Assembly: GCF_003332275.1 (NCBI RefSeq)
Contig: NZ_QOVA01000012.1
Span: 61,359-125,358 of the forward strand
DNA length: 64,000 nt
Direction: 5' to 3'
Source of the DNA: Edaphovirga cremea
GTDB taxonomy: Bacteria; Pseudomonadota; Gammaproteobacteria; Enterobacterales; Enterobacteriaceae
Part shown: one piece after another, positions 30,851-41,779 of the stretch
Numbering within the stretch: the stretch's first letter is position 1
Layout: every line of letters begins with the position of its first letter
Notes under the pieces: generated by a model
Told to the model about the DNA's origin: nothing
The model's input: only the letters and a program-made list of their open reading frames with translations
The model's database searches: none
Made by a program: the position numbers and the translations under genes

Positions 30851-31558
30851 TCACCTATACAACCAATAAGCCGTGCTTTCTATGGAAGCACCAGAGCGAA
30901 TATAAAGACGTAAAGCGGCGATGTTGCCCATCTGGGTCGCTACGCGTAAACACCGTAGTTGCTTATCCATACACCACTGTTTCGCCACCGACATTAATTT
31001 TGTACCTGCCCCTTTTCCAGCCGCACCAGGCCAGACAGCCAGCAAACCTATACGTGCCTCACCGTCCCCTAAATCACGCAGAGTGACAAAACCCTGCGGT
31101 TGTCCAGCATCGTCATGTACGATCAGGCATTGGTGATCAAACGTACCCAGCACGGCTTTCTCTGCCCACTGGGCATAAAAACGACCACTGTCATCAGCCT
31201 GATACCAGGGAGCACGGAAACGGCTCAATGCAAAGGCACTGGCCGCCGCAGCGCGTAACGCATGAATATCTTCAGGCATGGCGATTCGGGCATTTATAGA
31301 GGAAAATGATTTACCGGGCTGAGCGTCAATGCTGAGGGCCAGATCCACTTCTCCCTCAACCAACCGGAAGCCGAATAGTGCCAAATCGTCCGCCAGCGCT
31401 GGATTCTGCGCCGGTATTTTTGCCTGTACGATACGATATTTCTGCAAATCGGAGGACGACAGAACCGGAGCCTGCTCACTGAAATTCAACTTGCCGCTGG
31501 GCTGCTGGAAGAAATCGCTCTCCCACTCCAGAGGGATGATAGTGGCGCGGATAGTCAT
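30851..31558 (-). CDS. wecD: dTDP-4-amino-4,6-dideoxy-D-galactose acetyltransferase
   Basis: WecD (RffC) acetylates the amino sugar to give dTDP-Fuc4NAc. The 235-residue protein has a variable N half and a C-terminal GNAT fold; the acetyl-CoA loop is in AGKGAGTKLMSVAKQW, and the tail ESTAYWLYR is typical. It is followed by wecE after 4 bp. Upstream, 58 bp with a perfect palindrome separates it from wecC where E. coli has rffG and rffH. Confidence 0.94.
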   Translation of the reverse strand: MTIRATIIPLEWESDFFQQPSGKLNFSEQAPVLSSSDLQKYRIVQAKIPAQNPALADDLALFGFRLVEGEVDLALSIDAQPGKSFSSINARIAMPEDIHALRAAAASAFALSRFRAPWYQADDSGRFYAQWAEKAVLGTFDHQCLIVHDDAGQPQGFVTLRDLGDGEARIGLLAVWPGAAGKGAGTKLMSVAKQWCMDKQLRCLRVATQMGNIAALRLYIRSGASIESTAYWLYR

Positions 31559-31581
31559 GCTCTCAGTCCATTATGTTTTCA

Positions 31582-31599
31582 GGCAGCGCAAGCGCTGCC
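31582..31599. repeat. Perfect palindrome in the wecC-wecD junction
   Basis: GGCAGCGCAAGCGCTGCC has 8-bp arms around AA and lies in the 58-bp gap between wecC and wecD. No T-run follows on the minus strand, so it is a mid-operon hairpin and not a terminator. The expected rffG and rffH genes are missing exactly here. Confidence 0.7.
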
Positions 31600-31616
31600 A
31601 GTGAAAAGCAGGCGAA

Positions 31617-32879
31617 TTAACGCCATACCCCTTTGGTATCGACAATCCAGGTCTGGTTTACTTCTTCAGGTTTAATGGCCTTGAACTGTTGATGATCCAC
31701 CAGCATGACCAGGACGTCAGCCTGCGCCAGTGCATCGGTAGTTTCTGTCAGTGTCACGCTGTCTGCGAGTGATTTCGGCAGCTTACGCACATTTGGCTCA
31801 ACGGCCAGAGTCTGGCCTGCATTCCACTGTGCAATCAGGTGGGCAATTTCGACGGCAGGGCTTTCACGCAAATCGTCAATATTGGGTTTGAACGCCAAAC
31901 CAAAGCAGGCAATGGTGACTTCAGAGGCACGTTTATTGGTAGCAGCAAGGCAATCCGCCACGGCCGCTTTCACTTTTTCGACAACCCACAACGGCTTGCC
32001 ATCATTCACCAACCGAGCAGTACGAATCAACTGCGCCTGTTGCGGGTTCTGCGCCACAATGAACCACGGATCAACCGCGATACAGTGACCACCCACGCCC
32101 GGCCCCGGTTGCAGAATGTTTACACGCGGGTGTCGATTCGCCAGGCGGATCAATTCCCAGACATTGATGTTTTGCTCAGAACAAATCAGTGACAGCTCGT
32201 TGGCAAAAGCGATATTCACATCGCGAAAACTATTTTCTGTGAGCTTACACATTTCGGCGGTGCGGGAATTGGTCACCACACATTCACCTTCAAGGAATAT
32301 CTTGTACAGTTCACTGGCGCGGGCCGAACAGGTCGGCGTCATTCCGCCAATAACCCGATCGTTTTTAATCAACTCGACCATAACCTGACCCGGTAATACG
32401 CGCTCAGGGCAATAGGCGATATTCACGTCTGCCTGTTCACCCGCCTGCTGAGGGAAACTCAGATCGCTGCGCATTTCAGCCAGCCAGTTTGCCATCTGCT
32501 CGGTGGAACCTACCGGTGAAGTAGATTCGAGAATCACCAGATCGCCCTTTTTCAACACCGGAGCAATGGAGCGGGCAGCCGACTCGACATACGCCATATC
32601 AGGTTCATGATCGCCCTTGAAAGGGGTTGGAACCGCGATCAGGAATGCATCCGCCACCTGCGGGTGGGTGAACGCCTGAAGGAACTTATGTTCCACCGCC
32701 TGCTTCACCACCCGACCGAGATCGGGTTCCACGATGTGGATTTCACCTCGGTTGATGGTTTCTACGGCCAGTTGATTGACATCAATACCGATGACTTTTT
32801 TTCCCCGCGATGCAAAAGCAGCGGCTGTTGGCAGGCCAATGTATCCCAGCCCAATAACAGAAATAGTTTCAAAACTCAT
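31617..32879 (-). CDS. wecC: UDP-N-acetyl-D-mannosamine dehydrogenase
   Basis: WecC oxidises UDP-ManNAc to UDP-ManNAcA with two NAD+. The 420-residue UDP-sugar dehydrogenase has the N-terminal Rossmann motif GLGYIGLP (10-17), ESTSPVGST and the catalytic cysteine Cys266 in [11 protein letters not shown]. The start overlaps wecB by 4 bp. Confidence 0.96.
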   Translation of the reverse strand: MSFETISVIGLGYIGLPTAAAFASRGKKVIGIDVNQLAVETINRGEIHIVEPDLGRVVKQAVEHKFLQAFTHPQVADAFLIAVPTPFKGDHEPDMAYVESAARSIAPVLKKGDLVILESTSPVGSTEQMANWLAEMRSDLSFPQQAGEQADVNIAYCPERVLPGQVMVELIKNDRVIGGMTPTCSARASELYKIFLEGECVVTNSRTAEMCKLTENSFRDVNIAFANELSLICSEQNINVWELIRLANRHPRVNILQPGPGVGGHCIAVDPWFIVAQNPQQAQLIRTARLVNDGKPLWVVEKVKAAVADCLAATNKRASEVTIACFGLAFKPNIDDLRESPAVEIAHLIAQWNAGQTLAVEPNVRKLPKSLADSVTLTETTDALAQADVLVMLVDHQQFKAIKPEEVNQTWIVDTKGVWR

Positions 32880-34006
32880 AGCTTCACCTGATGGTTCTTC
32901 AAAGCGTGCAGGATTCGTTGACAGGCGTGTCCGTCGCCGTAAGGGTTATGTGCCCGACTCATTTCATGATATGCGTTTTCATCGGTCAGCAGACGGGTGA
33001 CTTCTTCAACTATTTTAGATGTGTCAGTACCCACCAACTGCACCGTTCCGGCATCCACAGCTTCGGGTCTTTCTGTCGTATCGCGCATGACCAGTACCGG
33101 TTTGCCCAGTGAAGGTGCTTCTTCCTGTATTCCACCTGAATCGGTCAGAATCAGGTAAGCGTGAGCCATCAGATAGACAAAGGGCAGATAGTCCTGCGGC
33201 TCGATAAGCATAATATTATCAATACCACGCAGAATGCGATTAACCGGTTCACTGACGTTCGGGTTGAGGTGCACTGGATAAACCACCTGCACATCTGGAT
33301 GACTACGCGCAATTTCTGCCAGCGCGGCGCAAATACGATCAAACCCGCCACCAAAACTTTCCCGGCGATGGCCAGTAACAAGAATCATTTTTTTACTGCT
33401 GTCCAGGAAAGAGTAACGCTGAGCCAGCGACTCCTTCAGCACCGCGTCGTTCATAACCCGATCGCGAACCCACAGCAAAGCATCGATAACCGTATTCCCG
33501 GTAACGAAAATGCGATTCTCATTGAGCGACTCCCGAACCAGATTGGCACGCGAGTTTTCAGTAGGGGCAAAGTGGAATGTCGCCAAGCGCCCCGTCAACG
33601 TGCGATTAGCCTCTTCCGGCCATGGCGAAAAGAGATCGCCGGTACGCAGACCCGCTTCAACGTGCCCCACAGGAATGCGTTCGTAAAAAGCGGCCAGACT
33701 GGTCGCCATTGTCGTCGTGGTATCACCATGAACCAAAACGACATCAGGTTTGAACTCGTCGAGAACGGGCTTGAGCCCCTCAAGAATGCGACAGGTTATT
33801 TCTGTCAGTCCCTGACCTGGGCGCATAATGTTAAGATCATAGTCTGGTTTGATTTCAAACAAACGCAGAACCTGATCCAACATCTCGCGATGTTGAGCCG
33901 TAACGCATACTTTTGCTTCAAAGGCTTCATCCTGAGCCAAGGCGTGCACCAGCGGAGCCATCTTGATGGCTTCAGGCCGGGTGCCGAATACAGTCAACAC
34001 TTTCAC
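32876..34006 (-). CDS. wecB: UDP-N-acetylglucosamine 2-epimerase (non-hydrolysing)
   Basis: WecB converts UDP-GlcNAc to UDP-ManNAc. 376 residues as in E. coli. The start is GTG at 34006 ([19 protein letters not shown]). Signature elements are [29 protein letters not shown] and [20 protein letters not shown]. It overlaps wecC by 4 bp and follows wzzE after 79 bp. Confidence 0.96.
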   Translation of the reverse strand: MKVLTVFGTRPEAIKMAPLVHALAQDEAFEAKVCVTAQHREMLDQVLRLFEIKPDYDLNIMRPGQGLTEITCRILEGLKPVLDEFKPDVVLVHGDTTTTMATSLAAFYERIPVGHVEAGLRTGDLFSPWPEEANRTLTGRLATFHFAPTENSRANLVRESLNENRIFVTGNTVIDALLWVRDRVMNDAVLKESLAQRYSFLDSSKKMILVTGHRRESFGGGFDRICAALAEIARSHPDVQVVYPVHLNPNVSEPVNRILRGIDNIMLIEPQDYLPFVYLMAHAYLILTDSGGIQEEAPSLGKPVLVMRDTTERPEAVDAGTVQLVGTDTSKIVEEVTRLLTDENAYHEMSRAHNPYGDGHACQRILHALKNHQVKL

Positions 34007-34085
34007 GGCGAATCTCTTTAAGTCAATTGGGCGCAGACAACTCCTGCTATTAAGGCACGTAACGCACCCATTCTCATTATTGCTC

Positions 34086-35135
34086 TCAATTGCGGCGACG
34101 CCCCAGAGCGACGCCAGCCCCGATCAATGCGCCAACCGCTCCCCACATAATCATTAGGAACGCGCGACGCGGACTATCACGTTTCACCGGTTCTTCCGGG
34201 GTACGCAGATAGCGATAAGTTTGAAATTCTGGCTCAAGCGTTGGCCCGACATTGAGGGTCGACAACATCGCCCGATTCTGATCATACGCCAAATCGTAGC
34301 TCGGCCCTGAAGCTTGTAACGATTCCAGACGTGCTTGCAGCATCGGTTTACCCAACAGGAACATGTCAGAATCCGGCAATTGTTCCACTGGCGTAGCCGT
34401 CTGACTTTGGCTGATATTCTGCTGCTGAGCAATTTTCAGCGCTTGTTCGACGCTATTTACGGCCCGCTTGAAGACAGCAGCAGCAACTTCTTCCTGGCGC
34501 TTCACCTGGGCTTTCATGGACTGGGTACGCGCCGCCCAGGCTCCCTGCAGTTCATCATTTAAATGTGAAGCGGCTCTCAGGCTGGCAAAATCCACATATT
34601 GCCGCAGTAATTTATTGGCATCAGCGCTGGTTTCGGCAGTCAATTTCACACTGTCGTTCATGAATTTTTTGTCATCACGGGAGATGAACTGAATATCGCT
34701 CACCAACTCATCCAGCAACGCTGCATCTGCTTTAGGGTCATTTTCCAGACGCTGTCTGTAGTAATCCGTTTGCAGCCAAAAATCACGACGCGTGTCGTAA
34801 GCAGCCAGTTGCATAATAAATTCATTATAGGCTTCATCAGAGATTGATGGCTGGTCTGTTAAGACTGTGTTGTTGTTACGCACATCAAGGTTACGCAGAA
34901 ACTGTGCCTGCGAATAATAACCGCCAAGATTATTGACGGTAGGCCGATCGGTGATTGCGGTAGAACTCCACTCCTGTTTGACCAGATATGAAAAACCCAG
35001 GGCAATCACAGCAAAGAGAACAGCAACGCCAACAATCCATAATTTGCCACGCCAGAGCGTGCAGCAAAGACCGCGAATATCGAGTTCATTCTCAATGGTC
35101 TGTTCATTCTTTGGAGACAACGTATCTGGTTTCAT
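34086..35135 (-). CDS. wzzE: ECA chain-length regulator WzzE
   Basis: A 349-residue PCP1-type co-polymerase with two membrane helices (about residues 31-52 and 320-340) around a long periplasmic helical domain. The N terminus [18 protein letters not shown] and the Pro-rich second helix region [19 protein letters not shown] are family marks. WzzE sets ECA chain length and is needed for cyclic ECA. ATG 35135 is taken as the start, with a TTG at 35144 as alternative. Confidence 0.94.
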   Translation of the reverse strand: MKPDTLSPKNEQTIENELDIRGLCCTLWRGKLWIVGVAVLFAVIALGFSYLVKQEWSSTAITDRPTVNNLGGYYSQAQFLRNLDVRNNNTVLTDQPSISDEAYNEFIMQLAAYDTRRDFWLQTDYYRQRLENDPKADAALLDELVSDIQFISRDDKKFMNDSVKLTAETSADANKLLRQYVDFASLRAASHLNDELQGAWAARTQSMKAQVKRQEEVAAAVFKRAVNSVEQALKIAQQQNISQSQTATPVEQLPDSDMFLLGKPMLQARLESLQASGPSYDLAYDQNRAMLSTLNVGPTLEPEFQTYRYLRTPEEPVKRDSPRRAFLMIMWGAVGALIGAGVALGRRRN

Positions 35136-35156
35136 CACTGCCAAAAAGCCTCTGGT

Positions 35157-36254
35157 TTAAGATACATGCTTATTTATAGTGGAACGGCGCATCCTGCGTT
35201 TTATGCGCTTAATGAATCGCGCCACTCGCCAGGCACGCTTGATACAGTAGCCATAGAGGAAGAATGCCAGAAGAAATAGAACCAGCATCATCCATTCAGG
35301 AACGAAATAGAGCCTTTCACCAATCACTCCAACCGCTGCCAATATTGCGGCAGCTAAAGTAATCAGCACGAATGCCTGTCGTGAGGAGAAACCAGCACGC
35401 ATGATCAGATGATGGATATGCTGGCGATCGGGAGAGAAGGGGCTCATCCCTTTGCGTAGACGTCGATACATTATGGCGATCATATCCATCAATGGAATAG
35501 CGATCAGCCACAAGGCAGTAACGGGATTCATGGGTGGTGTTTCACCCTGGGTGCCTTGCATCAGGATCCAGATCGCGGTGAAACCAATCAGCGTGCTGCC
35601 AGCATCCCCCATGAAAACTTTATAGCGACGGCCAAGAATGCCCAGGTTGAGCAGGATATATGGGATAATTGCCGCTATCATCGCAAAGCACCACAGTGCC
35701 AAATCCAGATGCCCCGCCTGATAGAGTAGAATACCCATTGCACCAAATGAGACGCAGGATAACCCGCCGAGCAGCCCATCAATCCCGTCCACCATATTAA
35801 AGGCGTTAATGGCTGCCCATACCGCAAACAACGTAACCAGATAACCAAACGGTCCCAGGATCATTTCCCATGGGCCTAAAATATGCCCAAGACTTTTCAG
35901 TACCAGCCCGGCGAACAGCATCATCGCAATGCCTACCATCGCCTGTACAAAAGCACGGATTTTCACACTGATATCAAAACGATCGTCAAGCGCACCGACA
36001 AAAACCAGCACACCCGCACAGGTGAGATACAGCCAGGAATGGGGGATCGGTTGCTCGGTAATCGCGAAGGTAAAACAGATGCCAGCATACACAGAAATGC
36101 CGCCAACCAAGGGTATAAGGCCCTGATGGCGTTTACGGTAATTGGGTTTATCAACTAAGCCGATTTTCTTCGCAACTTTACGAGCCGCAAATAAAAAAAA
36201 GAAGGAAAACAAGAAGATAATTAGAAGCTCAGTACTCATAGTGAGTAAGTTCAC
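35157..36254 (-). CDS. wecA: Undecaprenyl-phosphate GlcNAc-1-phosphate transferase
   Basis: WecA starts ECA (and many O antigens) by moving GlcNAc-1-P to undecaprenyl phosphate. The 365-residue, eleven-helix protein has DDRFDIS (Asp-Asp pair near 90), NAFNMVDGIDGLLGG, GDAGSTLIGF and the HIHH motif in DRQHIHHLIMR. The start is GTG (36254), as in E. coli. It is the first wec gene, downstream of rho, and has its own candidate promoter at 36352-36381. Confidence 0.96.
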   Translation of the reverse strand: MNLLTMSTELLIIFLFSFFFLFAARKVAKKIGLVDKPNYRKRHQGLIPLVGGISVYAGICFTFAITEQPIPHSWLYLTCAGVLVFVGALDDRFDISVKIRAFVQAMVGIAMMLFAGLVLKSLGHILGPWEMILGPFGYLVTLFAVWAAINAFNMVDGIDGLLGGLSCVSFGAMGILLYQAGHLDLALWCFAMIAAIIPYILLNLGILGRRYKVFMGDAGSTLIGFTAIWILMQGTQGETPPMNPVTALWLIAIPLMDMIAIMYRRLRKGMSPFSPDRQHIHHLIMRAGFSSRQAFVLITLAAAILAAVGVIGERLYFVPEWMMLVLFLLAFFLYGYCIKRAWRVARFIKRIKRRMRRSTINKHVS

Positions 36255-36513
36255 AGTTAACAGCTCTCTGCAAATTGATAAGACAGTCAGTCTCGTAGCC
36301 TGGCAATGTCATGAAACCTCATAGTCTTACGGTCATATCCTATGGTGACAGTCATAATTCGGCTTTCCATGCACCTGTCAAGATAGCCTTTTTCTCTCAT
36401 CCGGAGAATCAATGAAAATAAAACAAAGGCGTTATCAAATACCATTCGCCATTATCTGAATTATTCTTAGATTAAAGCTATAGTTGCGCTTATCGTAGCT
36501 ACCAAAAGCAAAA
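36255..36513. other. Spacer between rho and wecA
   Basis: About 260 bp with no supported gene between the rho terminator and wecA. It contains the candidate wec promoter listed separately. A segment near 36485-36510, TTTTGGTAGCTACGATAAGC on the minus strand, recalls the start of the JUMPstart element of polysaccharide operons but lacks the ops core GGCGGTAG, so it is not called. Confidence 0.5.
36352..36381 (-). promoter_or_regulatory. Candidate sigma-70 promoter of the wec operon
   Basis: A perfect -35 box TTGACA (36376-36381, minus strand) is followed after 18 bases by TTATGA (36352-36357), four of six matches to the -10 consensus. It lies about 100 bp upstream of wecA. Called by eye only. 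Confidence 0.5.
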
Positions 36514-36537
36514 AACGCCACGACTAAGCGTGGCGTT
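36514..36537 (-). terminator. Terminator of rho
   Basis: AACGCCACG (36514-36522) pairs perfectly with CGTGGCGTT (36529-36537); on the minus strand five further T follow. It begins 18 bp past the rho stop. Confidence 0.88.
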
Positions 36538-36554
36538 CAGTGAGTTTTCTTGAA

Positions 36555-37814
36555 TTATGAGCGCTTCATCATATCGAAGAATTCATCATTTGTTTTCGTC
36601 ATTGCCAACTTATTAATGAGGAATTCCATAGCATCGATTTCACCCATCGGATGGATAATCTTGCGCAGGATCCACATCTTTTGCAATTCTTCAGAGGTAG
36701 TCAGCAGCTCTTCTTTACGGGTACCTGAACGGTTGTAGTCGATCGCCGGGAAGACACGTTTTTCAGCAATTTTACGAGCCAGATGCAGCTCCATGTTGCC
36801 TGTGCCTTTAAATTCTTCGTAGATCACTTCATCCATTTTCGAACCGGTATCAACCAGCGCAGTCGCGATGATTGTCAGGCTTCCGCCCTCTTCAACGTTA
36901 CGCGCGGCACCGAAGAAACGTTTAGGACGATGCAGGGCATTGGCATCCACACCACCGGTCAGCACCTTGCCAGAGGCAGGAACCACGGTGTTGTAAGCAC
37001 GCGCCAGACGGGTAATGGAGTCCAGCAGGATGATCACATCTTTCTTGTGCTCAACCAGACGCTTGGCCTTCTCAATCACCATTTCTGCAACCTGGACGTG
37101 ACGTGATGCTGGCTCATCAAAGGTAGAGGCAACGACTTCACCTTTAACCAGACGCTGCATCTCGGTCACTTCTTCCGGACGTTCGTCGATCAGCAGAACC
37201 ATCAGTACGCAATCAGGGTGGTTGTAGGCAATGCTCTGTGCAATATTTTGCAGCAGCATGGTTTTACCGGCTTTCGGCGGTGCCACAATCAGACCACGCT
37301 GACCACGACCGATCGGCGACGCCAGATCCAGTACGCGAGCGGTCAAATCTTCAGTAGAACCGTTACCCCGTTCCATGCGCAGACGAGAATTGGCATGCAG
37401 TGGCGTAAGGTTTTCAAACAGGATCTTGTTACGGGCATTTTCCGGCTTGTCATAGTTAACTTCGTTAACTTTTAACAGAGCAAAGTAACGTTCACCTTCT
37501 TTTGGCGGACGAATCTTACCGGCTATGGTGTCACCAGTACGGAGGTTAAAGCGGCGAATTTGGCTAGGGGAAACATAGATGTCATCAGGACCGGCGAGGT
37601 AAGAGCTGTCTGCAGAGCGGAGGAAACCAAATCCATCCTGCAATATCTCCAATACACCGTCCCCGAAGATATCCTCTCCACTTTTCGCATGTTGCTTAAG
37701 AATAGAGAAGATAATGTCTTGTTTACGCATGCGGGCTTGGTTTTCCAGGCCCATATTTTCGCCGAGAGTTATCAGATCAGAAACCGGCGTATTCTTTAAT
37801 TCGGTAAGATTCAT
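36555..37814 (-). CDS. rho: Transcription termination factor Rho
   Basis: The 419-residue hexameric RNA helicase is almost invariant with E. coli Rho. The N-terminal RNA-binding OSB domain has GFGFLRS, the P loop is APPKAGKT (about 178-185), the Q/R loops are in [20 protein letters not shown], and Walker B is [13 protein letters not shown]. Rho ends untranslated transcripts. The long leader upstream is the known site of Rho autoregulation in E. coli. Confidence 0.98.
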   Translation of the reverse strand: MNLTELKNTPVSDLITLGENMGLENQARMRKQDIIFSILKQHAKSGEDIFGDGVLEILQDGFGFLRSADSSYLAGPDDIYVSPSQIRRFNLRTGDTIAGKIRPPKEGERYFALLKVNEVNYDKPENARNKILFENLTPLHANSRLRMERGNGSTEDLTARVLDLASPIGRGQRGLIVAPPKAGKTMLLQNIAQSIAYNHPDCVLMVLLIDERPEEVTEMQRLVKGEVVASTFDEPASRHVQVAEMVIEKAKRLVEHKKDVIILLDSITRLARAYNTVVPASGKVLTGGVDANALHRPKRFFGAARNVEEGGSLTIIATALVDTGSKMDEVIYEEFKGTGNMELHLARKIAEKRVFPAIDYNRSGTRKEELLTTSEELQKMWILRKIIHPMGEIDAMEFLINKLAMTKTNDEFFDMMKRS

Positions 37815-38272
37815 AATGGTGGGTTCTTAAACTCGGGGTATGTCTCGAACTTTGTCGTGAATGGTATGGCAGCGTCATGCATGCCTGTTTAATGGAACCA
37901 TCAACGATCATTGCATTCTGTATGTTTGCCTTCAGCCGTGTGCTGTACGCAATTTATGAACGACAATGGTCTGAGAGTGAAGGTGCCTTAAAACTGATTT
38001 TTGTAAAACCGTAAGATTGCTAAAACGCATCAGGAGTTCAAATTACTTCCCTGTGCGCTATTCGATTGCGCAGCAAGTCAGCGATGCTTTTAACACAGAG
38101 TAAAATCTAGATGTAGATTCAACTTCAGGATTCAAACTTTCTAGGATTCAAACTACAGGTAAGTTATATATGCAGTATGGTTAAACTTAACACGCTTCTT
38201 TGCAGGCGTCTAGCGGTCAATGTGAAAATCACATCCGCCGCTACACACCCAGCTTTCGGTCATCCGTGCCGG
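37815..38272. other. rho leader region and promoter
   Basis: The 458-bp spacer between trxA and rho is AT-rich and holds the candidate leader peptide at 37932-38030. Short direct repeats of GTTTGAATCCT (minus strand, about 38131-38155) occur in its trxA-proximal half. The end next to rho, AGTTTAAGAACCCACCATT on the minus strand, resembles the E. coli rho translation start. No further gene is seen. Confidence 0.55.
37932..38030 (-). CDS. Candidate rho leader peptide (RhoL position)
   Basis: A 32-codon ORF runs from ATG 38030 to TGA 37932, 117 bp upstream of rho. The peptide begins MRFSNLTVLQKSVLRHLHSQ. E. coli has the 33-residue leader rhoL in the same place upstream of rho. I see no clear sequence match to E. 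coli RhoL, and the ribosome site (AACTCCTG) is weak, so the call depends on position and length. Confidence 0.4.
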   Translation of the reverse strand: MRFSNLTVLQKSVLRHLHSQTIVVHKLRTAHG

Positions 38273-38599
38273 TTACAGTTTTGCTATCAGGAACTCTTTC
38301 AACTGACCTTTCGACAGGGCGCCCACTTTGGTCGCCTCGACTGTACCATTTTTGAATAACAACAGGGTCGGAATACCACGGATACCGTATTTAGGTGCAG
38401 TACCTGGGTTTTCGTCGATGTTCAGCTTGGCAATCGTCAGTTTACCTTCGAACTCTTCGGCGATCTCATCCAGAATCGGAGCGATCATTTTACAAGGACC
38501 ACACCACTCAGCCCAGAAATCGACCAGGACAAACCCTTCAGCTTTCAGTACATCAGTGTCGAAACTGTCATCAGTCAGGTGAATAATTTTATCGCTCAT
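38273..38599 (-). CDS. trxA: Thioredoxin 1
   Basis: TrxA is the main cytoplasmic dithiol reductant. 108 residues, one more codon-free match to E. coli than the classic 109-codon gene. The active site is WCGPC (Cys33, Cys36), and the cis-proline is in RGIPTLLLF. It is divergent from rhlB with a 118-bp control region and lies upstream of rho. Confidence 0.97.
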   Translation of the reverse strand: MSDKIIHLTDDSFDTDVLKAEGFVLVDFWAEWCGPCKMIAPILDEIAEEFEGKLTIAKLNIDENPGTAPKYGIRGIPTLLLFKNGTVEATKVGALSKGQLKEFLIAKL

Positions 38600-38717
38600 G
38601 TTCTACTCCAAAGGATTATGTCTACCTTGTTGATGTAGCATTAACCAACATTAGGTTGACTTTATTTCACCGGATACGCTTTCGTAAAGCAATAGTTAGC
38701 TGATATTCTACCACACT

Positions 38718-40004
38718 ATGAGCAAAACACACTTGACCGAACAGAAGTTTTCCGACTTCGCCCTGCACCCAAAAGTCATTGAAGCCCTTGAAAATAAAGG
38801 GTTTCATAATTGCACGCCGATTCAGGCGTTAGCATTGCCGCTCACCGTCTCCGGGCGTGATGTGGCGGGTCAGGCGCAAACCGGTACCGGAAAGACGCTG
38901 GCATTTTTGGCGTCTACTTTTCATTACTTGCTTTCTCATCCTGCCGATGAGAACCGCCAGGTCAACCAACCGCGTGCACTTATTATGGCGCCAACGCGTG
39001 AACTTGCTGTGCAAATTCATGCAGATGCAGAAGCCCTCTCCCATTCGACCGGGCTCAAGCTTGGCCTCGCCTACGGTGGCGATGGTTACGACAAGCAGCT
39101 CAAGGTGCTTGAAAGCGGTGTTGATATCCTGATCGGTACTACTGGCCGTTTGATCGATTATGCCAAACAAAATCACATTAACCTCGGAGCCATCCAAGTT
39201 GTGGTTTTGGACGAAGCTGATCGGATGTTTGATCTCGGATTCATTAAAGATATCCGCTGGCTATTCCGTCGCATGCCGCCAACCAACCAACGTCTGAACA
39301 TGTTGTTCTCAGCAACGCTCTCCTATCGTGTCAAAGAGCTGGCTTTTGAATACATGAACAACGCTGAATCCATTGAAGTGGAACCGGAACAAAAAACGGG
39401 TCACCGGATCAAAGAAGAGCTGTTCTACCCTTCAAACGAAGAAAAAATGCGCCTGTTGCAGACGCTTATCGAAGAAGAGTGGCCAGATCGCTGCATCATT
39501 TTTGCCAATACCAAACACCGTTGTGAAGACATCTGGGGCCATCTGGCTGCCGATGGACACCGTGTTGGATTATTGACCGGCGATGTTGCCCAGAAAAAAC
39601 GCCTGCGTATTCTGGATGATTTCACCAAGGGCAATCTGGATATCCTGGTTGCGACTGATGTCGCTGCCCGTGGTCTGCATATTCCTTTAGTCACCCACGT
39701 GTTCAACTATGACCTTCCTGACGACAGTGAAGATTATGTTCACCGTATTGGCCGTACAGGCCGTGCTGGCGAAAGTGGCCATTCCATTAGTCTGGCCTGT
39801 GAAGAATATGCATTGAATCTGCCGGGAATCGAGACCTACACGGGTCATAGCATTCCAGTCAGTAAATACAACAGCGAGGCGTTACTGACCGATCTGCCTG
39901 CGCCAAAACGCCTGACCCGTACGCGTAGCGGTAATGGTCCGCGCCGTAATTCGTCGCCACGTCGCGGCGGTGCGCCAAGAAGCAACCGTAAACGTCCAGG
40001 CTGA
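38718..40004 (+). CDS. rhlB: DEAD-box RNA helicase RhlB
   Basis: RhlB unwinds structured RNA for the RNase E/PNPase degradosome. 428 residues: Q motif, Walker A QTGTGKT (Lys59), DEAD box at 165-168 (VVLDEADRM), SAT in LFSATLS and motif [12 protein letters not shown]. The C-terminal tail is Arg/Gly-rich ([20 protein letters not shown]), the usual RNA-binding extension. gppA starts 7 bp later, so the two are probably cotranscribed. Confidence 0.97.
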   Translation: MSKTHLTEQKFSDFALHPKVIEALENKGFHNCTPIQALALPLTVSGRDVAGQAQTGTGKTLAFLASTFHYLLSHPADENRQVNQPRALIMAPTRELAVQIHADAEALSHSTGLKLGLAYGGDGYDKQLKVLESGVDILIGTTGRLIDYAKQNHINLGAIQVVVLDEADRMFDLGFIKDIRWLFRRMPPTNQRLNMLFSATLSYRVKELAFEYMNNAESIEVEPEQKTGHRIKEELFYPSNEEKMRLLQTLIEEEWPDRCIIFANTKHRCEDIWGHLAADGHRVGLLTGDVAQKKRLRILDDFTKGNLDILVATDVAARGLHIPLVTHVFNYDLPDDSEDYVHRIGRTGRAGESGHSISLACEEYALNLPGIETYTGHSIPVSKYNSEALLTDLPAPKRLTRTRSGNGPRRNSSPRRGGAPRSNRKRPG

Positions 40005-40011
40005 TAACAAC

Positions 40012-41508
40012 ATGCTGAGTTCCACTTCACTTTATGCCGCCATCGATCTGGGCTCCAACAGTTTCCATATGTTGGTGGTACGTGAGGTGGCGGGCAGTAT
40101 CCAGACGCTTGCCCGAATTAAACGCAAAGTGCGCCTGGCTGCTGGTCTGGACAAACAGAATCATCTCTCCCATGAAGCGATGCAGCGAGGCTGGCACTGC
40201 CTGAAACTATTTTCTGAGCGCCTGCAGGACATTCCGCGCGATCAGATTCGGGTCGTGGCAACGGCAACGCTGCGTTTGGCGACCAATGCCGATGAGTTCC
40301 TGCGCATTGCAGAAGAGATTTTAGGTTGTTCCGTGCAGGTGATCAGCGGGGAAGAAGAAGCCCGGCTGATTTATCATGGCGTCGCACATACCACCGGTGG
40401 ACCAGATAAACGCCTGGTTGTCGATATCGGCGGCGGCAGTACTGAATTGGTCACTGGCGTTGGCGCACAGGCAACAGCACTATTAAGTTTATCAATGGGT
40501 TGCGTTACCTGGTTGGAACGTTTTTTCAGCGATCGCAATCTTGCCCAGGAAAACTTTGCGCAGGCCGAATTGGCTGCACGCGAAATGCTTCACCCAGTTG
40601 CGGATCAATTAAAAGCCAATGGCTGGCAGATTTGCGTTGGTGCATCGGGTACCGTGCAGGCACTACAGGAAATCATGGTAGCGCAGGGCATGGATGAACG
40701 CATCACTCTGGCAAAACTCCAGCAACTGAAACAGCGGGCGATCCAGTGCGGGAAACTTGAAGAGCTGGAGATTGAGGGATTGACCCTTGAGCGTGCTTTG
40801 GTATTCCCGAGCGGATTGTCGATTTTGATCGCCATTTTCCACGAGTTGAATATTGATGGCATGACGCTGGCTGGTGGGGCGCTACGTGAAGGGCTGGTGT
40901 ATGGCATGATGCATTTGCCCGTGGAACAGGATGTTCGCCAACGGACGTTACGCAACCTTCAGCGACGCTACCTGCTTGACAGCGAACAGGCAGAGCGCGT
41001 CGCTCAGTTGGCTGATAATTTTACCCTGCAGTTAGCCAATGTTTGGCAACTCGATGAGCGATGTCGTGAACTCCTTCGCAGTGCATGCCTGATCCACGAA
41101 ATCGGCCTCAGCGTCGATTTCAAACAGGCACCCTACCACGCTGCCTATCTGATTCGTCACCTTGACCTCCCAGGATTTACGCCCGCTCAGAAAAATCTGC
41201 TTGCCACGCTTTTACAAAACCAGAGCAACACGATCGACCTGCCACTCCTCAGTCAACAGAATGCGTTGCCTCCAAGGCTGGCGCAGCGTTTGTGCCGTAT
41301 TCTCAGACTGGCAATTATCTTTGCCAGTCGCCGACGCGATGACACCTTGCCTGCTGTACGGGTAAGAGCCAACGACGATGAGTTATTCCTCATTTTGCCT
41401 CCGGGTTGGTTGGCTTCTCATCCTCTGCGGACTGAAGAACTGGAACAAGAGAGCCATTGGCAGAGTTATGTGCATTGGCCACTGATTCTGGAAGAAATCG
41501 CGCAATAA
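40012..41508 (+). CDS. gppA: Guanosine pentaphosphatase / exopolyphosphatase GppA
   Basis: GppA converts pppGpp to ppGpp and degrades polyphosphate. The 498-residue Ppx/GppA protein has an ASKHA-type N domain with [13 protein letters not shown] and [21 protein letters not shown], and a C-terminal HD-like helical domain ([21 protein letters not shown]). The frame opens upstream inside rhlB (39934), but ATG 40012 gives the conserved N terminus. In E. coli rep comes next; here a polygalacturonase gene intervenes. Confidence 0.95.
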   Translation: MLSSTSLYAAIDLGSNSFHMLVVREVAGSIQTLARIKRKVRLAAGLDKQNHLSHEAMQRGWHCLKLFSERLQDIPRDQIRVVATATLRLATNADEFLRIAEEILGCSVQVISGEEEARLIYHGVAHTTGGPDKRLVVDIGGGSTELVTGVGAQATALLSLSMGCVTWLERFFSDRNLAQENFAQAELAAREMLHPVADQLKANGWQICVGASGTVQALQEIMVAQGMDERITLAKLQQLKQRAIQCGKLEELEIEGLTLERALVFPSGLSILIAIFHELNIDGMTLAGGALREGLVYGMMHLPVEQDVRQRTLRNLQRRYLLDSEQAERVAQLADNFTLQLANVWQLDERCRELLRSACLIHEIGLSVDFKQAPYHAAYLIRHLDLPGFTPAQKNLLATLLQNQSNTIDLPLLSQQNALPPRLAQRLCRILRLAIIFASRRRDDTLPAVRVRANDDELFLILPPGWLASHPLRTEELEQESHWQSYVHWPLILEEIAQ

Positions 41509-41668
41509 ATTCAGTTGTTCAATGCGTTAATTCAACAAACAGCAGGCGAAGTTCATCTTCGCTTGTGTCACTTCTCCTCTCTCGTTTCCTATGGGCTATC
41601 TGAAAACAGTGATTCGCCGTTAATCTGTGACCGCATCGGATTTATAAAAGAAACAATGTGTGTATTTT

Positions 41669-41687
41669 TATAAAACAGCGTTTCTAC
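41669..41687 (+). promoter_or_regulatory. KdgR-like operator upstream of the polygalacturonase gene
   Basis: TATAAAACAGCGTTTCTAC lies 92 bp before the start codon and matches the KdgR consensus AATGAAACANTGTTTCATT at about 13 of 18 informative positions, including the AAACA and GTTTC half-sites with correct spacing. KdgR represses pectinolysis genes in Dickeya and Pectobacterium and is released by 2-keto-3-deoxygluconate. Found by eye. Confidence 0.6.
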
Positions 41688-41779
41688 AAATGACAACCCG
41701 ATGCAATCCACTGTGATGATCGTATGAAGCGCTGTTTTACCTCTGCTTAATGGATCCTTTCTCATGATGAGGAATAAGA

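Noticed and set aside
33161..34021. 286-residue open frame opposite wecB, and a 345-residue one at 30049-31086 opposite wecE/wecD
   Set aside because: Both are antisense shadows of well-identified ECA genes and show no protein family.
36480..36513. JUMPstart-like sequence upstream of wecA
   Set aside because: It shares only GGTAGCT with JUMPstart and lacks the ops core GGCGGTAG needed for RfaH.
39934..40011. Longer N terminus of GppA starting inside rhlB
   Set aside because: The 26 extra residues are encoded by the Arg-rich tail of rhlB in another frame and are not in GppA proteins.
41620..41730. CRP-like half-sites (TGTGA) upstream of the polygalacturonase gene
   Set aside because: Each has only one good half-site; the opposite halves (CGGAT, TATGA) are too far from consensus.
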